DNA of 64,000 nt, taken from Mauremys mutica. Lineage: Eukaryota > Chordata > Testudines > Geoemydidae. Below are positions 13,601 to 25,880 of the stretch, in pieces (within the stretch, counting starts at the first letter, position 1; the number at the start of each line of letters is the position of its first letter). Both the position numbers and the translations under genes were made by a program. Where the stretch lies: NCBI RefSeq assembly GCF_020497125.1, contig NC_059081.1:19811105-19875104 (forward strand), given 5' to 3'. Under the pieces are notes generated by a model. The model saw only the letters and a program-made list of their open reading frames with translations. It was not told the origin of the DNA and did no database searches.

Positions 13601-14210
13601 GGTATGTCCCTGGAAAGGTGTGTGGCTGGTGACTTGGAGAGACAAGCAAGAGTGGAACAATTCTTACAAGGCCAGTATTGCAAAGCCACTCAGCATGCCT
13701 TACTTCCAAAGATACTGCCTACTCAGGGAATGCCCTCTGTGCTCCACTAGCAGCACAACCAGTCCTTCTGATGCTACCAAGCAGGGTGTGTCAACACACC
13801 AGCACTCTTTGGGCTGTTCTTTGCATCAATGTTAAATGACCAAACTTATCACCTACTGCAAAGTAGAGATTAGATTTCTCTAAAGAAACAAAATGTTTCT
13901 CTTTTAATGTGCTTCAGCAAAGGTGCCACACCTTATCAGAGATCTACCTTTTGTGGATCACTGTGCACTTTTAGCTCATTTAGAACAAGACTTGCAGATT
14001 TTCGTTATGCAGCAGGCTAGGTTAACTTCGGTTTTACAATTAGCTTTGCAAAGACCGGGGTTATATACCATCTGCTACTGAGCCAAACATCCAGCTCACT
14101 GGTACAGTAATAAACATAGTGGGAGGAATCTGGTCTTTGTATAAGAAAGTACAACTCGTTTGCAGTGCTCGGGGTCGTAGATTCCATTCCCTGATTCTAT
14201 CACTGACTTA
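10630..14210. other. Non-coding stretch, nothing assigned
   Basis: AT-rich sequence with homopolymer runs (for example poly-G near 11571 and poly-T near 11760). Open frames here, including 13515-13835, overlap one another on both strands and show no recognisable domain. No complete repeat was identified. Confidence 0.5.
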
Positions 14211-14273
14211 AGCCCAGATTCACAAAGGTATTTAGGCATCTAGCTCTCATGATTGTAATGGAAGTTAAAAGAA

Positions 14274-14740
14274 CAGGAGTACTTGTGGCACCTTAGAGAC
14301 TAACAAATTTATTTGAGCATAAGCTTTTGTGGGCTACAGCTCACTTCATCGGCTGCATAGAATGGAACATACAGTAAGAAGATATTTATACATACAAAGA
14401 ACATGAAAAGGTGGAAGTACCCATACCAACTGTAAGAGGCTAATTAATTACGAGAAGCTATTATCAGCAGGGGAGAAAAACTTTTGAAGTGATAATCAAG
14501 ATGGCCCATTTCAGGCAGTTGACAGGAAGGTGTGAGGATACTTTAACATGGGGAAATAGATTCAATTAGTGTAATGACCAAGCCATTCCCAGTCTCTGTT
14601 CAACCCTAAGTTAATGGTATCTAATTTGCATATTAATTCAAGTTCAGCAGCTTCTCATTGGAGTCTGTTTTTGAAGCTTTTCTGTTGCAAAATTGCCACC
14701 TTAATGTCTGTCACTCACATACCTCTGAGGATCTGGGCCT
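14274..14740. repeat. Turtle-type fold-back repeat, copy 1
   Basis: It begins 'agaacaggagtacttgtg' and continues with 'gagactaacaaattta', 'gcataagc' and 'cttcatcggctgcata', the same series of blocks as the copy at 16672-17180. The second half carries the 'gtctctgttcaaccc' and 'agttcagcagcttctc' blocks. The element appears non-coding and non-autonomous. I recognise it as an abundant turtle-lineage repeat but cannot assign a superfamily. Confidence 0.65.
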
Positions 14741-14755
14741 TACTGCAGGACCTTA

Positions 14756-15028
14756 GGCTGTGGCTACACTTAGCGCTTCAAAGCGCTGCCACGGCAGCGC
14801 TTTGAAGCGCTAAGTGTAGTCAAAGCGCCAGCGCTGGGAGAAAGCTCTCCCAGCGCTGTCCGTACTCCACCTCCCTGTGGGGAATAATGGACAGCGCTGG
14901 GAGCCGCGCTCCCAGCGCTGGGGCTTTGACCACACTGGCGCTTTGCAGCGCCGCAATTTGCAGCGCTGGAGAGGGTGTGTTTTCACACCCTGCTGCAGCG
15001 CTGCAAATTTGTAAGTGTAGCCAAGCCT
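14756..15028. mobile_element. Harbinger-like MITE, copy 1 (hairpin-rich)
   Basis: The termini GGCTGTGGCTACACTTA and TAAGTGTAGCCAAGCC are imperfect inverted repeats. The interior is unusually rich in AGCGCT palindromes and contains several nested hairpins, such as 'agcgcttcaaagcgct' and 'ctcccagcgctg' with their complements. A related copy in the opposite orientation at 40908-41195 has an exact TTA duplication, which supports a PIF/Harbinger assignment. In this copy the duplication is not clear. Confidence 0.65.
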
Positions 15029-15119
15029 GGGAAGCAGCTAATGAATTATGGTACAGGTGTAGCTGGTCCTATCTCCCCTTAAAGGGTTCAGTCATTCTAT
15101 AACACTGATGTAATAATCC

Positions 15120-15180
15120 CTTAAATAATTATTATTGATAAAATGCTTTAAGACTGTTGGATGAAAAGCATGGTGTAAAT
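15120..15180. repeat. L2/MIR-type SINE or LINE tail relic (possible)
   Basis: 'aaaatgctttaagactgt' followed by 'ggatgaaaagcatggtgt' resembles the conserved 3' tail shared by L2-mobilised repeats, in which an AAAGCGCTTTGAG block is followed by an AAGCGCTAT block. It is short and diverged. Confidence 0.35.
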
Positions 15181-16119
15181 ACAAAATTAATAATCAAATG
15201 AATCATCCCAAGAAAGATATTCAAACAGTGTAATTTTCTTTGGAAAATATTTCTGAAGCTGTTAAAGAAATTGCTTTCAAAGTATTTAGCTGAAAGTTCT
15301 TAGTATCAGATTTTGAAGAATCTTAATCAAGGACTCTGCATATCCAGGGAGATTTTACATTAATTAAAGTTTAACTTAGTAAAATGCAATTCCAGGGGAT
15401 AAAATAATAAAGTCCTACTGACATGAAGAGTACTGAGCACTTTACCATATTGGTCTCAGGATCTGGATCTTTGTGTTCACCCTTCAAGACTCATAAAATA
15501 ACCTCAGGTCAACAAGGCCTATGACACCCTTAGCGCAAGCAAATACAATGATTTCCTTTTGGTTAAAGTGAAAGTGCAGTTTTAATGTAAAGATCTCACC
15601 AATTTTTTTAAATCTTAGATGGGGTCTCCAAAGATTGTTTATGTTTAGAAACCTGAGTTCAACAATTTTAAGGCCTAGGTGATAAGTTAGAGATGCAGTT
15701 ACCACTGGGCAGGACAGCAAGTCCATTCAATCACTGAACACTTTAGCATCTGAGATGTTCTCTTCTGGACCTGGTATAAAACTTTGGCTGACTCCAGGTT
15801 GGCCATTTCATTCAGAAGGTGAAAGTGGCAACAACCTTTTAGGCAAATAACCCTTTTATTTTATTTGATTTTACATGTGTCTTTCCTTGAAATGAAAGCT
15901 GTTTTCAGGACTTGCAGCAAAAATCTTCAATTTTGGGGTAATTTTCACTTGCTAAATGCCAAGGGAGCTGTTTTGTGGATACACAGTGTGTCATGCAATG
16001 TGTTGCTTCTTCCTCACATTGTAATCTGTCCATTTAGACACTGGTTAGTTGTTAATATATCTAAAAAATTTCATATGGAGGACAGTACAGCGCTTGGACA
16101 GATAGACTTCAATTATCAG

Positions 16120-16332
16120 GGGGTAGCCGGGTTAGTCTGTATCCACAAAAACAACAAGGAGTCTGGTGGCACCTTAAAAACTAATACATTTATTTGGGCA
16201 TAAGATATCGTGGATTAAAAAAACCCACTTCTTCAGGTGCATCTGAAGAACTGGTTGTTTACCTACGAAAGCTTATGCCCAAATAAATCTGTTAGTCTTT
16301 AAGGTGTCACCAGACTCCTTGTTGTTTTTATA
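16120..16332. repeat. Long-armed fold-back repeat
   Basis: About 57 bases starting 'aacaacaaggagtctggt' (about 16148-16204) recur as an inverted copy at about 16260-16326, ending 'ccagactccttgttgttt'. The 55-bp centre contains 'cacttcttcaggtgc'. The outer left end 'gggtagccgggttagtct' is shared in type with the repeat at 16672. The transcript would fold into a long hairpin. Confidence 0.7.
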
Positions 16333-16671
16333 GACTTCAATCACTGTCAAAACTGCAGTATCTTGGATATGGGATCTTCCTTTGCCTAGCTGGAATTCAG
16401 AAGACCCTGATAAAATTATGTTAATTTTAAGACACTAATTCTGGTGGAAATTTTATATAATCATTTGAATCTGGATCATTTCCTTTGGGGAGCAAAGGTA
16501 TTTATATCTGCTATTTGGGTGATCTTTCTGATTAAAGATAGAGGACATATGTTGGCAGCAACAGTTAAGACCAAGCAAGGAACTCCATTTGTTTGTCTCC
16601 AGGAGGAGAAAAAGATTTTGGTGCCTATATTCAGCGCTCAAAGCTATAGACAGAGCCATGGAAAAGGAAGG

Positions 16672-17180
16672 TTTCAGAGTAGCAGCCGTGTTAGTCTGTA
16701 TCCACAAAAAGAACAGGAGTACTTGTGGCACCTTAAAGACTAACAAATTTATTTTAGCATGAGCTTTCGTGAGCTGCAGCTCACTTCTTCGGATGCATAG
16801 AATGGAACACACAGACAGGGGATATTTATACATACAGAGAACATGAAAAGGTGGAAGTATGCATACCAACAGGCAGAGTCTAATCAATTGAGATGAGCTA
16901 TCGTTAGCAGGAGGAAAAAAAACTTTTTGAAGTGATAATTAAGATGGCCCATAGAAGGTGTGAGGAGAACTTAACATAGGGAAATAGATTCAATTGGTGT
17001 AATGACCCAACCATTCCCAGTCTTTGTTTAGGCCACAGTTAATAGTATCTAGTTTGCATATTAATTCAAGTTCAGCAGTTTCTCTTTGGGCCATCTTAAT
17101 TATCACTTCAATATCACCTGTTGGTATGCATACTTCCACCTTTTCATGTTCTCTGTTCAAGTACTCCTGTTCTTTTTATG
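16672..17180. repeat. Turtle-type fold-back repeat, copy 2
   Basis: The element carries the 'gtgttagtctgtatccac' block and then 'aaaagaacaggagtact' at about 16707, whose inverted copy 'aagtactcctgttctttt' closes the element at about 17159-17176. Internal inverted pairs are also visible: 'gaacatgaaaaggtggaa' (16840) against 'ttccaccttttcatgttc' (17138), and 'gataattaagatggccc' (16934) against 'gggccatcttaattatc' (17089). It is non-coding. Confidence 0.7.
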
Positions 17181-17184
17181 GAAA

Positions 17185-18660
17185 AGGAAGAATACTTTGC
17201 CATGAAGAATAGAATTTCATTGTCTCAGTGGAGATGGAGAGAGAGACCCGTTGTCAATTACTGAATTAGACCATGATCATGCACTGGAATGAGGTAATGT
17301 AGATTCCCCCAGCCCTATGTGGATTCCAAGGGCTGTAGTGCCACCCTGAATGGGCGCAAGTGTCTGCACTATTAGGTGCTGCAGAACTGGAGCCATAGCG
17401 AGAAAGTGAGCAAAGAAACGGGGGGAGAAAAGATGATACATTATAAAATGTACTTTAATCACTTATGTCAATTGTAGGTTGGTACTTAATTGTAACAGTT
17501 TGTGGTACATTAGTAAATGAACAGTAATATACTGAAGAATATTTTATAAAACTAATTTAGTCATAGATCTCACTATGGAATCTGCTATTAAATCTTTGTT
17601 GGGAAGAGGGATGAGACTGTCAATTTTTAATGCCATTTATAAAGTGTGTAGTTTAACAAAGTGCACATTACCAAGGTTCTACTGTACTTTCTTCTCCAAG
17701 GGTTTTACATTTATGCTTTTATTTCTTTGAAAGGATTTTCACTTCCATATACTGCATATGCCAGATAGTAACATCAAATTTTATACCTAACCAAACTAAT
17801 GAATCTCTCATACACATTTATTTTTCTAATTTCTGGCTACTACCACTGACACCAGAAGAACAGCTTTATCCTAGCTCTGTATGGGAAGTTTATCTTTTTA
17901 GCAGTGATGATTTGTAAGGAAGCTGGTTGAAGCACCAGCTAGTAGGATTATTTTACAGACTTGTCTAACTTTATTTCCTTCAGGAATGGGATATCTGACG
18001 TAATATCTGGCTAATATAAACAAAACACATGGCTTCTTTTTAGTGCACTTCTCAAAAAAGACTTTTAATTGATTTTACATTTATACACATTGACAGCTGT
18101 CGGAGGTGTCATTATTTGCAATGAAATGCAGCTCCCAGGAGCTGATGGGACATTTCTAATTAAGAAATTGCTCAAGATGTGAAATAAACAGTTTGGGTGT
18201 TAGACCAATAATACCAAGGATTATACTCATTTAGATAGGCCATTTTTATGTATTATTGTATTTAATCACTTCCTAAGCACTGACCGTGGCCTCAGCCCCT
18301 ATGCAGAGCAGGGTGTAGAAGACAGCTTTGCCATGAAGAACTCACAATTGAAGAAGACAAACAATAGACAACAGTGGCACAGTGTCTTGTCTTGTTGTGC
18401 AGAACAGCAGCAGTGCCTATTGGTGAATTAAGACTAATAGGCTGCATAGGAGAAGCATGAAGAAAGGCTATGAAAGATAAGAATGGTGCAGGTGTCCCAG
18501 ACTGAGATAGCAAGGGCATTCCAGCCATAGGTCAATGTGGAAGAAGGCTCAGAGATGGAAGTGGGAGAGATCCCCCATCATCGTTAGGTATAATGTTGGT
18601 TTGTTTCACTACAAAAGCACTGATAGATTAAAGGGGAGCATTCACCACATCATTTCTCTA
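17185..18660. other. Non-coding stretch, nothing assigned
   Basis: Mixed AT-rich sequence without recognisable coding potential or repeat termini. Confidence 0.5.
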
Positions 18661-19099
18661 TTCTTCTGAATCTAACTAGGGCCCAGTTTACATTAAAAAG
18701 GTATGTTAGTATAGTTATACCAGCAACCCCCACCCAGGGTAGACACAGCCTATAGTAGAGCCCACTTAATAGAAACACAAATATTAAGAACTTCTGTTTA
18801 ATAGCAACATTTTGCTGGGAACCAGTCCCATAAGACTTTAATGTTAATGAGATTCGGATATTGGCAATAGCATGCCTCATATTAGCAAAATTTTTTGGAA
18901 GAAGGTTGCCACCTTTAGGCTGCAGCCTCAGAGAGAAGCACTGGGATATGCCAAGCACACCCTGCAGGCAGGTATGTGAAGCTGCAGCCAGGGCAGGAAG
19001 TGCTGGGACCTGCCTATCCTAGCTGCAGCTGTGCAAACCTGCCTGCAGCTAGTGCTCAGACCACCCTAGCAGTTCCTGCTGGGGCTGCAGCCCTGCAAA

Positions 19100-19262
19100 C
19101 CTGCCTGTGGACAGGGGCCACACAGATGGTAAGGGGCTGGGGTGGGGGTGGGGGTGGGGGGTGGGTTGTCCCGATTTTATAGGGACAGTCCCAATTTTGG
19201 GGGCTTTCTTATATAGGCACCTACTACCCCCACCCCCGTCCCGATTTTTCACACTTGACCTC
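19100..19262. repeat. Fold-back repeat with G-rich arm
   Basis: A G-rich arm of repeated GGGGGTG units (19128-19166) and 'tgtcccgattttatag' are followed by inverted 'ctactacccccacccc' and 'cccgatttttcaca'. The two arms are imperfect inverted repeats around an A/T-rich centre, a layout I associate with turtle-lineage MITEs. The G-rich arm has well over four G-runs and could form a G-quadruplex. Confidence 0.55.
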
Positions 19263-19579
19263 TGGTCACCATAAGAGTAACTCTCCCTGTGCTCTCTGGG
19301 GGCTGCACTGCCATGGGACTGTATGTAGGGAAAGAAGTACAGGAACATGCTGAGCCCTGATTCCTAGACAGTGCTCCCTGTGAAAAGCCCTGGGTTTCAG
19401 ACCCCCTCCCTTCTGCTGCCCTGAACACAAGCAGATTTGCAGGTCTGCATTCAGGAAAGTATCTACCAGCGCTTCCTTCCCTGACTCCTGCTTCACAAAC
19501 CTGCCTATACTACTATACCAGCAAAAAACTGCTTTTTCCCATTACAGCTTATACCAGTTCCCTGGACAAAATAAGCCAT

Positions 19580-22500
19580 AACAACAAAAGAATTATTTTG
19601 ACAGTGTAATTAAATCTATGCCAGAGCTTTTGATAGTATAAAAATGTAATTAAAAGTCACCACCACCACCTCTACTCTCTCTCCATCCACTCCTAAGTGA
19701 ATACGCCATACACTTCAGAGACAAGTCCTGCACATGACAAACCTCTTGGCCCAGATCCTGAACTGTGTCAGCATCAGCACAGCGCAAGGTTTAGGGGTAA
19801 AGGTGGCCCCAGCACAAAACAGTGTGGCCTCTACTTTACACCCAGTTGCCCAGGGCACCAAATCAGTAGCAGCAGCCAGGCCAGATCTTTTTGGCCAGGC
19901 CACATCCTCTGTGTCACAATGGGGAATGGGAGACATTTTTCCCTGATGAAAATATTCATGCTTTCATGTCCCAGGGCATATAGGAGAGAACATAAAAAGA
20001 TAGGCTTAGCATTTCAATAACTTATGAGCAGAACATGCGCCAGTGGTATAAGGAACTGAAAGAACTATTCATTGAATAGTTCAACAGTAAATTGTTTGGT
20101 ATTTTGCCTATTTACGTGTGTGTATTTTGCTATGCCATTAGAGGTTCTTATATTCCTCTTCCAATGAATATTATGTTGAAGATGTGTCTGGACCAAAACC
20201 CCAGATCTGACTATTCCACTTTTTGGTTAAGTCCAGGTCCAAATCTAAACCATTATTAAAGTGGAGTTTAATTAAAGTGGATACTGGTTTGCACCTTGGG
20301 GCTATATATTTAAAATTCACATACCATCTAAAGTTGTCTCCTCAGTTATCAGCTTTATTAACACCAATTAAAAATCCTAGTAGCAAGTCTGAACTGGACA
20401 AGACAACCCAATCCGTCAAACCTAAACTAAGATAGTGACTATTATATATGTAGCTTTCACCGCATTAATCTTTTTACTCCACCAAGAAATCAAACTATTA
20501 CATTCATTTAGAATTTCATTAAAATGTTATCAAAGGCTGAATTTAACAGTAGGCTAGTATTCTTGATCTTCATGATTATTATGTGGGTTACATCAGAATC
20601 TCTCTCTCTCTTTTCCTGATGGTTAACAATGTAGAACATTGTTATGATTAAAAACAATAAAATGAGTCTTGAGTGAAATAAGCAAGTATATAGTAACTGA
20701 GCCACTCCCCTTCCAAAACATCCTAAATAAGATACCAGGTTTAAATTTCCTAGTCCTGGCAATTTCAGGCTCTCAATTGCTGATCATGGATATTATATCA
20801 TGAAAATCTGCATAAAAGGTTTAAGAAATTAGTATCATAAAATGGATTTGAGTATGAAACATGCCAATTTTTTTTCTTTCCCTCATATATTTACTGGTGT
20901 TTACTTCTAAAACATTTTATTTTAATATATTTAATATTAAATAAAATGTGCTCGGAGATTGATGTACACTGGTGCATGGGGGAATGTCCTAATGTGGGAA
21001 ACAGATTTTATTTTTGAAAGCTATAATAATTACACACAATCAAAATGTATGAGTAATATTTTAAGCTGATTTTGATTTGTGCACTTTCAATTGTGCATTC
21101 AGTTTTCAAAGTTGAACTGTGTCAAAAAACAAGAAAATTGGGAAAGAATTACATGAAAATGGATTTCACTGGTTTTGGAACTTGGGAAAATCTGCCAGCA
21201 GTAGTTTTACAATTTTTGCTGTAACTAAAGCTGGGCTTTGAGAGGGAAAAAAACCCAGCTTTCTCTGCCCCCAAAATGCTAATGTGTGCACTGCAGTGGA
21301 AGTGCAGCTTGCTGTACTGTTCAGTCTTGATGTGAATTTTACACACCAGAGCTCATTGCTACAGCAAGGAGACCTTGACAGGGAGAGGGTGTCAGAAGAA
21401 AAAAATACTATATATACAAATAGTGCAATCTCTATGGCATCCGGAGTTTTTGGAATGCTTGGCTGAGTGCTAAACAAAACCGCAAAATAAAAAAATCCAC
21501 ATTTAATCCAATGGGACTTTTGCCTCAATAGGGGACAGCCACACTAAGAGGTTTTTGTAAAAACATCCTTTGTGTAGAAAACAAAGCCAGAAAATTTTCT
21601 GCATTCTTATAGCTGATTAACAAACTGGGCAAATAAACGAAAGCAACATCCAAGTATAGCAGGGATCCACAGACTAAAAGGTTTCATTGGATAGCCTCTC
21701 TCCACAACCTGAGTGGGGTTTGACCACATACTAAGTGGCTGAAATGCTCCCCATGGTTCTGCTGCCTCGGTTCTACTGTGCACTGTAGCAGCATTGGTGG
21801 GGAAACTGAGGGAGGCGTATAAGGGCTGATTTTAAAGTGCAGAAATTCATGAACTGGGCTTCTCCTACCCATCCTTTCACATCGCACCAGTCTCCATAGC
21901 ACAGCCCTCTAACCCAGTATGTAAATTGCAAACTAGCGGCAAGATTCATCAGTTCAGAGCAGCACAAAGCAGCTGAAATGATGTTCTGGAATATCTGCCC
22001 TTAAAAAAAATGTTTTAAGGTTGCTACATCACATCTTCAACTCAAAAATATCATGTAGCACCATTATCTTTGGGTTTCTTATTTAGTGTTTGTATATGAA
22101 ATTTTTAAGAGTTTTCTTAAAAAACAAGGACATTCCAAGGGGAAAAAATTAAGATGGGGATTGAGAGGACATATCAGTAATTTAGAGTAAGATACATTAT
22201 AGGACTGTTGTAATTATCCCAAAACCAAGCATTGGAAAGCCAGGATATTAAGAGTTAAGGTTACACTTAAAAAAAAAATCTAAAACATGTTGAGGTTTGG
22301 AAATGCACAGTTAAAGCACTCAAACAACCTTAACTCTGCTCTGTGGTGATGCTATGCATAACCATATAAGTAAGGCATTTTAGTATCTGTGGTCCCAGAT
22401 AAGATTAAATGGATATTTAAAGATGCTCAGTTTGTTTTTTCCATATTTTTCTCTTCATGGTATCACTACAAGGCAGACTTAAGGTTGTTTGAGTGCCTTC

Positions 22501-23345
22501 GCTGTGCATTTCTACAGCTTAATATGTTTCAATTTTGTTTAAGTGTAACCGTAACTCTGAATGTTCTGGGTTTCTAGTCCTTGATTTTGGAATAATTACA
22601 AACTCCCTATAGTATATTTTACTCTAAATTACTGCTATGTACTCTCAACCGTGACATGTTTTTGTCTTCAAAATATGACATCAAAACCATGGGTTATTTT
22701 GAATGCAGTGTAGCTGTAATACAGCTTGGCTTTAGGAAAGCCAATGATTCAGCAGCTCATCAAATTCTACTAGAAAAGTAAATACAAACAGTATATGAAA
22801 AGTATCACATGAACTAGAAACTGGATTATAAATAACAGGTAGCGCTAAAGAGTAGCATATTAAGTTAATAGACATATGTCTAGAGTGGGTGGCACAATAT
22901 TAATTGGCCTGGGTAACTTCCCATAACATCACAGATCCAGATATAGTGGGGAAGTCAGCCTCCTCCCGGGCAGTGTGCCTCCATTCTCCTACAGATAGTA
23001 TTTCATGAATCCAGGGTCCATATTGCAAGAGAGGATGTAGACTGGAGCAGCTGGGCTGGGCAGAATACTCAGAGCCACCCCTCTGGGCTTGTAGAGGTGA
23101 AGCAGAAAGATCCTTTTAAAATTAATTCTAAATCTAACTAATTACTTGTAAATTCTCAAAGTGTATTCTATACTCAAAAGGGCTGTAATTCTTGGAAGGA
23201 TATACCATAGATATCTTTGTACATACAAGTACTAGAACTCTTGCTTTAAGTGCAAAGCTCAATTCATTGTTAACCATGAATCTGTGACTAACGCTTTCAT
23301 AATGTTCTCTCTCTCTTTCACCCTTCATTTGTTTTGGATTTTTTA
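19580..23345. other. Non-coding stretch, nothing assigned
   Basis: No host gene or complete repeat recognised. A few short open frames occur on both strands, with no domain similarity. Confidence 0.5.
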
Positions 23346-23351
23346 ATCTCT

Positions 23352-23447
23352 TAGGTCCCAATCCTGCAAGAAGCTCTGTGTTTACTGCAATTGACTATAT
23401 AGGCACAGAATATCCCTCCACACAGAGCACCTTGCAGGATCAGAGCC
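23352..23447. repeat. Fold-back MITE, 'atcctgcaag' type
   Basis: The left arm 'tcctgcaagaagctctgtg' and right arm 'cacagagcaccttgcagga' are inverted repeats with one or two mismatches, separated by about 50 bp. The flanking 'ggtcccaa' and 'tcagagcc' are the expected outer bases of the family. It is a small non-autonomous DNA element. Confidence 0.65.
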
Positions 23448-24469
23448 TTTGATGGCAAGCTTTTCAGGACATGACTATGTCTGAGTAAGCAGGGTCTAAG
23501 TGAGCTCTGCCCTGGTATCTAGTGATGAACTGGGGGAAAAGACTTCAGGAGCAGACTGTATTTGCATAGACACACCTACTCTGCTCAGCAGATGGAGCTG
23601 CTTTGCCAAAGTGATCAATTCTGGCTGGTTTGGGGTTACAATTCATTTTTTAATTTAATGTTGGGGTAATGAAATATTATCCTTATTGTATGAGTAAAGG
23701 ACAGCAAAACTGTACTTGGTATGGCCTGACTGAGGGTCTCTTTAAATGTAATCTCACATGCAAAGCAGAGGAAGGGATGCCAACTCCCAGTTAAAGAGAC
23801 AGGCGGTAGAGACAGTTGTTCCTACCTACCCACTCTTATGGACTCTGTTTAAACAGTCCTAGACACCATCTGACCCTCTCTTCCCCTCCCCAGTGTTTAA
23901 AGACAGAGCTGATTGATTCAGCTGAGAGTCCAATGGTTCTGTTCAGTGATTACCAGAGTTGAATCACTGATAGCAGGTCTAGGGGCTAAGTCTTTGACCT
24001 GGTGTGTGGACAGTGTTGCAGAAAAAGACACTGCGGAGGCTACACTAGCAGTGAGGTTCCCTGCTACACAGTGAAATCACTAAGAGCTGAAATCAGTAAG
24101 AGCTGGGCTACATGGTGGAACCTCAGCACATGGCCCCGCCCCACACATACTTCCAGGGTGGAAGGTGAACCCACCTCTGAGCTCTGGGTCTTTGCTGACT
24201 AAGGACAACCAACTGTCAATGGGATGTAGTGAAAGGAAAGGGGAGTGACATGTTAAAGGGACATTCATTTGTTGGACTTTCACACTGCAGGGTGGGAAAT
24301 TGAGGCAAAGGACATTGTCCATATGTACTGTGGGTTGGGTGTTTGCTTTGAATCATGGTTGTGGTGTTTTCACAAATGAATGCTTGGTTTCCTTTCCCTG
24401 TTAAAAGTTTTCTTTTGTTATACACAGACTCAGTGCTTGCGAGGGGGGAAGTATTGCCTCTTAGAGTTA

Positions 24470-25175
24470 CCCACAGGCCTGCCGACGGGGGGGAAAAGGG
24501 GGCAATTGCCCAGAGCCCCGGGCGATTTAAAATGGCCCTGGGGCTCCTGGTTGCCGCTGGCAGTGCAGCAGAGCTAAGGCACCAGTGCTGATTCTGCAGC
24601 TTCCGCCCCCAGTGCTGATTCTGCAGCTCCCATTGGCTGGGAACTGTGGCCAATGGGAGCTGCGGGGGCGGTGCCTGAGTGCAGTGGCATGCAGAGATCC
24701 CCTGGGACCCTGCTTAGGAGCCGCTGCCAGAGGGGTGTGCTGGTCACTTTCAGGAGCCGCCTGAGGTAAGCGCTGATCCTCTGACCCCCTCCTGCACCCC
24801 AACCTGCTGCCCCAACATAGAGCCCTCACCCAAACTTCCTCCCAGATCCCGACCCTGCACCCCTCCCACATCCAAACTCCCTCCCAGAGCCTGCGCCCCC
24901 TCCCACACTCAAAGTGCCTCCCAGAGCCCGACTCTGCACCCCCTCCTGCACTGAAACTCCCTCCCAGAGCCTGCACCCCACACTTCCTCCCACACCCAAC
25001 CCCCCTGCCCCATCCTGCTGAACGTAAGCGAGGGTCGGAGAGAGCGACGGAGGGAGAGGGGATGGAGAGAGCAGGGGGTGGGGCTTCTGAGAAGGGGCAG
25101 GACAGGGTGTGGCCTCAGGGAAGGGGTGGGGTAGGGGGCGGGGCAAGGGTCTTTGGGTTTGCATAATTAGACAGT
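24470..25175. repeat. GC-rich composite repeat with minisatellite
   Basis: It starts near 'ggcctgccgacggggg' and includes 'cccagagccccgggcgat', which I associate with a turtle DNA element. At 24623-24663 a perfect 15-bp inverted repeat (GCAGCTCCCATTGGC and complement) places two opposed CCAAT boxes in a hairpin. A short direct duplication of 'cagtgctgattctgcagct' lies just upstream. From about 24780 to 25015 a degenerate roughly 37-bp unit containing CTCCCAGAGCC repeats. Long open frames here on both strands reflect the base composition and are not genes. Confidence 0.55.
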
Positions 25176-25564
25176 TAACAACCCTATCAGGCGGGCATGT
25201 GGAAGCCCTGGCCATTCTGGAAGAGCGCATCCAGCAGCGCAGCCAGCATCTCGCTGGGCACCAGCCAGCACAGGCGCAGCACAGCCCAAATGTCAGGCAG
25301 ACAGCTTGTGTGTGCATACGGCCCATTGACTGTTCTGCCCTGGGGCCCGGAATTGCTGTCTGTGGGTCTGGGTACCTAGGATCTGTTAAAGGTGGTGGTT
25401 AGTTTTCCCAGATCACTGGGTGGAGGCTTGAGCTAGTTCTGTTTTGCATTGTTTAGAAAAACTCCTAAATACTGAACCTGGCCCTTGTTGCTGCCGACTC
25501 TGGCAGAAGGGTTACATCTGCACAGAGTCTAGCGCATTTTGGGTGCTACTACAATATAAATAAT

Positions 25565-25880
25565 AATAGTGCTTGGAATAAAGGTCAAAAGAGGATGATA
25601 AATTGTTTGCACGATTCAGACTGGAACAAAGTAATGAGATGAAATTAGGAAAAGATAGACTAAATATCAGAAAAAACTTGGAAATGGTATGATCTGTTAA
25701 ATTGTGGAGCTGGGATCGTTTCTAAAGAAAGTGGTGGAAGCTATGTTGCATGAGTTATTAAAAACTAGACTAGACAGCGTGATAGAAAATATACCATAGG
25801 GAGCAATCCTGTGCAGGAAGGGGTATAGATTAGATAGCCTAACAGGTCCTATTTCTTTAAGTTTCATTATTCTATAAACT
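25565..25880 (+). repeat. CR1 LINE 3' region relic
   Basis: The order of phrases 'actaaatatcagaaaa', 'gtggagctgggatcg', 'gtggaagctatgttgc', 'aactagactagacag' and 'agattagatagcctaa' followed by 'ttcattattctataaa' matches the 3' region of CR1 elements (plus orientation), with the terminal ATTCTAT-type tail. It is diverged and 5'-truncated. Confidence 0.65.

Noticed and set aside
24527..25326. Minus-strand frames of 149 and 166 codons
   Set aside because: Low-complexity Gly/Trp- or Pro-rich products of a roughly 37-bp minisatellite; no domain.
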